DNA of 34,757 bases from positions 1 to 34,757 of the forward strand of contig CALUTM010000018.1 of NCBI GenBank assembly GCA_944323705.1, in the 5' to 3' direction. Position numbers and translations under genes: made by a program. How positions within the stretch are numbered: position 1 is the stretch's first letter; the number at the start of each line of letters is the position of its first letter. The notes beneath the pieces are model-generated. The model was not told where the DNA came from, did no database searches, and was given only the letters and a program-made list of their open reading frames with translations. This document shows positions 30,675-34,757 of the stretch, in pieces. Origin of the DNA: Candidatus Gastranaerophilales bacterium. GTDB taxonomy: Bacteria; Cyanobacteriota; Vampirovibrionia; Gastranaerophilales; Gastranaerophilaceae.

Positions 30675-30706
30675 TGTTATAATTAAGTTAAAGTTATTAA
30701 ACTTAA
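30675..30706 (+). promoter_or_regulatory. promoter and palindromic operator of the fic gene
   Basis: Extended -10 TGT-TATAAT (30675-30683), overlapped by an inverted repeat TTAAGTT / AACTTAA (30683-30689, 30700-30706; 10-base spacer). The site lies over the transcription start, a position for repression. Further CTTTAACT-like words lie nearby (TTTTAACTTTACT at about 30655-30667). AAGGA is the ribosome site, nine bases before ATG 30723. Confidence 0.5.
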
Positions 30707-30722
30707 CTAAGGATATTTTATA

Positions 30723-31847
30723 ATGAAGGAATACAAAGCCGGAACATATATTATACATAAAGGCTATAAACCGTTTAATCCGTCATTTATCAATGATGAT
30801 ATTGATTGGAAGCTTGAAGAACTTGCACCATTATTGCAAGACGCAAGCCTTTGGCTTGGCAAATTAAATTCCTATGCTGATTTGACTCCTAATATAGAAT
30901 TCTTTATTAAGATGTATGCAACCAAAGAAGCAACAAACTCAAACAGGATTGAAGGTACAAGAACAACTTTTGAAGATGCAATTACGCCAATTGAGCAAAT
31001 TAAACCGGAATTGCGTGATGATTGGCATGAAGTTCAAAACTATATTCAAGCTATAAACTATTCTATTGATAGATTGAACGACTTACCCCTTTCTATGAGA
31101 TTAATAAAAGAAGCTCATAAAATCTTACTGCAAGGTGTCCGCAGTGAGCATAAAACACCCGGAGAAATTCGCAAAACTCAAAACTGGATTGGCGGCTCAT
31201 CACTTAAAGACGCTTTCTTTATTCCACCAGAACCTAATATGCTGCCGGATTTATTAAGTGATATTGAAAAGTTTTTGCATAATGAAAACTTACAAGTACC
31301 AGAAATAATCAAGGCAGGAATTGTACACTATCAATTTGAAACAATTCACCCATTCTTAGACGGAAACGGAAGAATAGGACGTTTACTTATAATCCTATAC
31401 TTGATTAGTACAGGATTGTTAAATAAGCCTGTTTTATATATTTCAGATTTCTTTGAACGTAATAGAATGGCATATTATGATTCACTTTCAATGGTAAAAC
31501 AAACTAATAATATGACTCAATGGCTTAAATTTTTCTTGAGCGGAGTCATTGAAACTTCAAAAAATAGTATTAAAACTTTTGACAAAATTATCGAACTCAA
31601 AAAAGAAGCTGAAACAAAAATTGCTAAAATTGGCAAAAAGACTACCAATGGACAAAGACTACTAAAATTACTGTATTCTCAGCCCAAAGTTAACGCACAA
31701 ATTCTTTCAAAAGAATTAAATTTATCTGTAGTATCAGTGAATAGTTTAATTAAAACATTTATAGAAATCGGTATTTTAGAAGAAAAAACAGGGATGAGCC
31801 GCAATCGTTATTACTTATTTGAAGATTATATTAATATTTTCAGATAA
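30723..31847 (+). CDS. fic: Fic-domain protein (AMP-transferase type) with N-terminal inhibitory motif and C-terminal winged helix
   Basis: 374 residues. The catalytic motif HPFLDGNGRIGR (209-220) fits the full H-x-F-x-D/E-GNGR-x2-R. The inhibitory-helix motif S/T-x3-E-G is present as S73-N-R-I-E77-G78, so this is a class II Fic that blocks its own ATP site in cis. Residues about 5-65 are the N-terminal module usual for Fic proteins with MxYxxEAxxSxxIEG-type cores, and about 300-374 form a winged helix (NAQILSKELNLSVVSVNSLI). Fic enzymes attach AMP to hydroxyl side chains of target proteins; the target is unknown. The operator over its promoter plus its own winged helix suggest auto-regulation (inference). 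It lies just after the tRNA/att-like repeat, which fits acquired DNA. Confidence 0.9.
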   Translation: MKEYKAGTYIIHKGYKPFNPSFINDDIDWKLEELAPLLQDASLWLGKLNSYADLTPNIEFFIKMYATKEATNSNRIEGTRTTFEDAITPIEQIKPELRDDWHEVQNYIQAINYSIDRLNDLPLSMRLIKEAHKILLQGVRSEHKTPGEIRKTQNWIGGSSLKDAFFIPPEPNMLPDLLSDIEKFLHNENLQVPEIIKAGIVHYQFETIHPFLDGNGRIGRLLIILYLISTGLLNKPVLYISDFFERNRMAYYDSLSMVKQTNNMTQWLKFFLSGVIETSKNSIKTFDKIIELKKEAETKIAKIGKKTTNGQRLLKLLYSQPKVNAQILSKELNLSVVSVNSLIKTFIEIGILEEKTGMSRNRYYLFEDYINIFR

Positions 31848-31917
31848 GTGATTATATGTAAAAAAATCTTAAATTTTGTGAGCCATGCAATAAGAACATC
31901 ACCGATATCCCCCCCAA

Positions 31918-33147
31918 TTACACAACACGCTTGCAGAACCTGCAAGCCAACTCGGGTGAATTTATTGTACCAAATCTTTTATACGCTTTTGCCATACAGC
32001 CGCCGTTACATATACAACTGTACCGACAATCTTTGCAACCCATCTTTTCCAACACCCTCGGTTGAAAAAATACATTCGAACCTCGCTCAGCCCAAATCTC
32101 CCCTAAAGGTTTTTCTCTTATATTCCCCATAAGTGCACTTGCACAAGCAGCCTCCATACACATATAAACATTACCGTCCGAACGAATTGAAATTCTGTCA
32201 TTCAGGTTACAGGAGCGTTGATATAATGTTCCGAAATTTTGATAAAAATTCCTGTATTTTTCCTCTTTAATAATATTCTCAATTTCAACAACGTTAAGTA
32301 ATTCAATATTACTGAATAAACCCAATTTAAGCAGCGTCTTTTTATTTGCCCTTTGGGTCAGTAATTTATGAGCCAAAAGCATTTTTTCCCTGTCGCTCAC
32401 ACAGAGTCTCTTATGGGTGTCATTATAACAGAGCATCTTTCCGGCGACGAAATCATAAACTCCCAAACTCTCACACAAATCATATACATCAACTACTTCA
32501 TCATAGTTTATGTTATTAACAATACACACAACAGTTACACGCACTCCCTTTTCCGCAAGGGATTTTATTGTTTCCACTATTTTATAAAAACCGTCCGTGC
32601 CGCGAATTTTCTTGAACGTATCAGAAGTTGCTCCGTCAAGGCTTATTTGAATTCTATCAGTGTACATATTCAAATTTTTAGCCAAGAAATCAATATATTC
32701 AGGACTAATAAGAGATGCATTTGACGCAAGAGTAACCCCCACGTTATTTTCCTTAAATTTAAGAATAAGTTTCTTAAGGAGTTCGGCTCTTAAAAAAACC
32801 TCACCCCCCGATAAAACTATTTGCACAATCCCAAAATCATCAGTTAAAGTCTCCGCAAGATTCAGAGCCTCTTCATCCGTCAAATCGTTACTTGAATCGT
32901 ACTCCGTATCATTATAAAGGCAGTGGACACATCTAAAATTACAAGCAGACGTCAAATCCCACCACGCAAACATCGGAGTCGAGAACTTAAAATTCACCGA
33001 AGCATTTGCCGTAATATATCTGGTCATCGGTTTAACGACATTTAGCTCGATTATATCGTTACTATTTTCAAAGACTTCGGCTTTTTCGGTAAAAATAGTG
33101 TCAAGATAATACCTGATAGCATTTTCATAATCTTTATCAAGACTCAT
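31918..33147 (-). CDS. radical SAM/SPASM peptide maturase of a RiPP cassette
   Basis: 409 residues from ATG 33145-33147 (GAGGGG seven bases upstream; a TTG two codons earlier is open but unsupported). Radical SAM core: C69-NFR-C73-VH-C76 (the CxxxCxxC of the cluster that cleaves SAM), the GGE motif in LSGGEVFLR, and SLDGATSDTFKKIRG. C-terminal SPASM domain with many cysteines (YMCMEAAC, GCKDCRYSCICNGGC, ELACRFC), which holds two auxiliary Fe-S clusters. Such enzymes install thioether, C-C or C-O links in ribosomal peptides (PqqE, AlbA, SuiB types). The gene order precursor, PqqD-like protein, maturase and an 11-base overlap show the substrate is probably the 33425 peptide. The exact reaction cannot be read. 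Confidence 0.9.
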   Translation of the reverse strand: MSLDKDYENAIRYYLDTIFTEKAEVFENSNDIIELNVVKPMTRYITANASVNFKFSTPMFAWWDLTSACNFRCVHCLYNDTEYDSSNDLTDEEALNLAETLTDDFGIVQIVLSGGEVFLRAELLKKLILKFKENNVGVTLASNASLISPEYIDFLAKNLNMYTDRIQISLDGATSDTFKKIRGTDGFYKIVETIKSLAEKGVRVTVVCIVNNINYDEVVDVYDLCESLGVYDFVAGKMLCYNDTHKRLCVSDREKMLLAHKLLTQRANKKTLLKLGLFSNIELLNVVEIENIIKEEKYRNFYQNFGTLYQRSCNLNDRISIRSDGNVYMCMEAACASALMGNIREKPLGEIWAERGSNVFFQPRVLEKMGCKDCRYSCICNGGCMAKAYKRFGTINSPELACRFCKRVV

Positions 33148-33421
33148 AAACAAACCCCTCTTTCAATAAAAATTTCAGGGTCTCCGTTATTTTTTCAAAT
33201 ATTTCGTTCTTTTCAATCCCGGGGTTATTATTTGAAATTATATTTATAATTTCATTAACACTCAGTGTGCCGTCAAGGCACGAAACAACCGCTCCCGTAG
33301 GGGAGTCGCATTGCCAAAAAATTTTCTTTTGTGCGTTATAAAAAAAATATTTACCCAACCCGGGTTCATAACGTTTCACCACAAAAGGCGAAAGTTTGGG
33401 ATACTGTTCCGACTCTTGCAT
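33137..33421 (-). CDS. PqqD-like RiPP recognition element protein
   Basis: 94 residues in the PqqD pattern: PKLSPFVVKRYEPGLGKYFF, then the W-x-CD-x-PTG-x-VV segment (IFWQCDSPTGAVVSCLDG), then a winged helix (LSVNEIINIISNN) and a final helix pair (ITETLKFLLKEGFVYES). PqqD-type proteins bind the leader of a precursor peptide and present it to the radical SAM enzyme. ATG 33419-33421 is three bases after the precursor stop and has only an adjacent AAGG, so translation is probably coupled to the precursor. The 3' end overlaps the maturase gene by 11 bases. Confidence 0.82.
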   Translation of the reverse strand: MQESEQYPKLSPFVVKRYEPGLGKYFFYNAQKKIFWQCDSPTGAVVSCLDGTLSVNEIINIISNNNPGIEKNEIFEKITETLKFLLKEGFVYES

Positions 33422-33424
33422 ACC

Positions 33425-33649
33425 TTAACAAGTTATGCCCCAAACGCCGTCACACACAGACATTCCCTCACTGTATGCAACAATTGTATCTTGCTTTTTT
33501 GCATACATATCTCTGCAAGGTTCTGCTACAAGTCTGTTAGGACGAATATCAAAGTTGATTTTACCTAATTTTTCAGCCGCTTTAGATGCAGTTTTTGTAA
33601 TAGTTGGTCTTAACATTCCCATTTGGGACTGAGTTTTTTGGATTAACAT
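33425..33649 (-). CDS. putative RiPP precursor peptide (74 aa)
   Basis: 74 residues from ATG 33647-33649, set by AAAGGGG eight bases upstream (an open frame continues further up, but without a ribosome site). No signal peptide. Residues 1-35 are basic, helical and Lys/Thr/Ala/Gln-rich, a likely leader (TITKTASKAAEKLGKINFDI). The C-terminus is SVCDGVWGITC: Cys66 and Cys74 enclose Asp, Gly, Val, Trp, Gly, Ile, Thr; a third Cys (45) lies in VAEPCRDMYAKK. A short peptide ending in a Cys/Trp/Gly tail directly before a PqqD-like and a radical SAM/SPASM gene is the standard RiPP layout. I recognise no named precursor family; the core boundary and the modified residues are unknown. No protease or exporter gene is visible in the window. 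Confidence 0.72.
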   Translation of the reverse strand: MLIQKTQSQMGMLRPTITKTASKAAEKLGKINFDIRPNRLVAEPCRDMYAKKQDTIVAYSEGMSVCDGVWGITC

Positions 33650-33674
33650 TATACACACCCCTTTCGTTTTCTTT

Positions 33675-33702
33675 ATTGTACGCATTGAAACCTTTATGTC
33701 AA
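33675..33702 (-). promoter_or_regulatory. promoter of the RiPP operon
   Basis: On the minus strand, consensus TTGACA (33697-33702), 16 bases, TACAAT (33675-33680), about 26 bases before the precursor ATG. It is the closest match to a sigma-70 promoter in the window, suggesting strong basal expression of the precursor. Confidence 0.7.
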
Positions 33703-33798
33703 TAACCTTTGACAGTTTTGCAACAACCCGAATGATAATAAATGTTCTTTTAAAATGTTTCTATGATATGATTTTATTAACAGAAAAGGAGAGTAAGT

Positions 33799-34757
33799 AT
33801 GTTAACAAAAAATTCATCATTAAAAACATCTTTTTCGGGTGTTGACTTTTCTAAGTACAGTTCAAAGACATCCGAATTTGTAAAAGAATTTTCATCAAGA
33901 GCAAATCAGCCCGGAAAGTTTCTGAACTGGGTAAACCTTCCTCAGGAACAAGCTAAACGTTTAGACGACATTTATTCTTTAGCTTCAAGACTCAAAGAAC
34001 AAACAGGAGTAGAAAAGCTTTGCGTTATGGGTATCGGGGGCTCTAAGCACACGGTTGAACACATGTTGGGTATTAATGGTCTGAATATTTGCGGAGAAAA
34101 AGTCTGTTTTTATTCTGACGTTGATTCCGTAAGTTTGGCAAGATTTTTAAGCAAACTAAATAACGACGTACTGGCCTCAAGTTATTTAATTGCTTCAAAG
34201 TCAGGCTCCACATTTGAAACAAAAGACGGATTTTTAAGAATTCAAAAAATGCTTGAAGACGCATATATGGCTAAAGGTCAGTCCGTGGAAGAAGCAAAGA
34301 AGTCAGCTTCTAAGCACTTTATCGCGGTTACCGACAGGAACGCGGAAAAGAGCGAACTCAGAAGAACTTCTGATGAAAACGGCTGGTTAGGAGACTTATA
34401 CATACACGATGATGTCGGCGGAAGATTTTCGGCATTTGATGATCATGCTTTATTTACACTTGCTTTTGCAGGAATGAAAAAAGAAGACATGAAAGCTATG
34501 TTAGAATCGGCACAAGAAATTTCATCACTTTCTCTTTCAACGGATTTGGAAATGAATGACGCATTAAAAGAAGGTATCTTCTGGGCAGATGCTAAATTAA
34601 ACGGCATAGAAGCTTCCGTTCATCAATATATGGGTTCTATGTTTGAAAACACCGTATACTGGCACGCTCAAATGCAGAACGAATCTGTAAAAGATACGCT
34701 GAAACAGATTGCAAAAGTTCCTGATGCTATGCACCACTCTGCGGAGGCACATTTTAA
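33799..34757 (+). CDS. pgi: glucose-6-phosphate isomerase (C-terminus cut by window edge)
   Basis: 319 codons visible from ATG 33799, with AAAAGGAGAG upstream. Motifs of the PGI family: GIGGSKHTVEHMLG (about 77-90), the substrate loop SKSGSTFETK (about 133-142), and VGGRFSAFDDHALFTLAFAG after DRNAEKSELRR. The family interconverts glucose-6-phosphate and fructose-6-phosphate in the cytoplasm. The loop is SKSGST rather than the SKTFTT of most enzymes, a variation seen in some bacterial sub-types. The remaining roughly one third, with the catalytic Lys, lies beyond the right edge. It is divergent from the RiPP operon. Confidence 0.88.
   Translation, partial: MLTKNSSLKTSFSGVDFSKYSSKTSEFVKEFSSRANQPGKFLNWVNLPQEQAKRLDDIYSLASRLKEQTGVEKLCVMGIGGSKHTVEHMLGINGLNICGEKVCFYSDVDSVSLARFLSKLNNDVLASSYLIASKSGSTFETKDGFLRIQKMLEDAYMAKGQSVEEAKKSASKHFIAVTDRNAEKSELRRTSDENGWLGDLYIHDDVGGRFSAFDDHALFTLAFAGMKKEDMKAMLESAQEISSLSLSTDLEMNDALKEGIFWADAKLNGIEASVHQYMGSMFENTVYWHAQMQNESVKDTLKQIAKVPDAMHHSAEAHF

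Noticed and set aside
30353-31847. Complete integrated mobile element at tRNA-Arg
   Set aside because: Only 201 bases separate the repeats, and there is no integrase, transposase or other mobility gene; kept as a repeat observation only.
31848-32132. 94-codon frame after fic
   Set aside because: Mostly antisense to the SPASM domain of the maturase; no ribosome site.

Overview
The window is AT-rich, gene-dense chromosomal DNA from a Gram-negative-type bacterium: it encodes a signal-peptide porin of the OprO/OprP type, a lipoprotein, a type IV pilin-like protein and periplasmic proteins. Several families (the protein starting MGMAASQAR at 7079, paired helical envelope proteins, pilin-like proteins with Cys-containing C-termini, a bacterial TrmB regulator) resemble what I know from gut Vampirovibrionia/Melainabacteria (Gastranaerophilales). 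That assignment is an inference from gene content; no rRNA is present to confirm it.

Layout. 1-2200: a truncated, membrane-anchored class A beta-lactamase-like serine hydrolase, two small exported proteins facing a shared bidirectional terminator, and a CxxCxxCC protein. 2250-5750: three proteins with unusual leaders or linkers (two share a C-terminal domain; the third ends in a CHAP/NlpC-like cell-wall hydrolase) plus a 775-base gene-free tract full of palindromic repeats. 5744-10587: a porin, then two transcription units encoding proteins with paired terminal helices; the 111-residue protein at 10252 looks like a stripped-down version of the 538-residue protein at 7079. 10588-12746: 5-formyl-THF cyclo-ligase and IlvD, translationally coupled. 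12816-15019: a glycine-zipper protein divergent from a TrmB-family regulator, with a palindromic site between them. 15016-20299: a five-gene envelope operon (TPR, two paralogous helical exported proteins, a DUF115/Maf-like protein, a periplasmic protein). 20358-22218: a SIMPL-domain lipoprotein and a zinc alcohol dehydrogenase. 22205-28816: two signalling modules, (i) hybrid histidine kinase, NarL-type regulator and beta-propeller protein, and (ii) soluble kinase plus REC/degenerate GGDEF/REC protein, separated by a pilin-like gene and a PC4-like DNA-binding protein. 28902-30193: an Ala-helix protein with an apparent -1 frameshift. 30294-30722: tRNA-Arg(UCU), a strong terminator, a highly folded gene-free segment and a second copy of the tRNA 3' end. 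30723-31847: a Fic AMPylase. 31918-33702: a RiPP cassette. 33799-end: truncated glucose-6-phosphate isomerase.

Most interesting: (1) the compact RiPP cassette (74-residue precursor ending in a Cys/Trp/Gly-rich tail, PqqD-like recognition protein, radical SAM/SPASM maturase) behind a near-consensus promoter; (2) a set of secretion-type proteins (2339, 3273, 4938, 12816 and possibly 9970) whose upstream regions share a TGTAAC box at a nearly fixed distance from a TATATA-like element, with a TrmB-type regulator beside one of them; (3) the large/minimal pair of filament-like proteins at 7079 and 10252. None of these could be compared with databases here.
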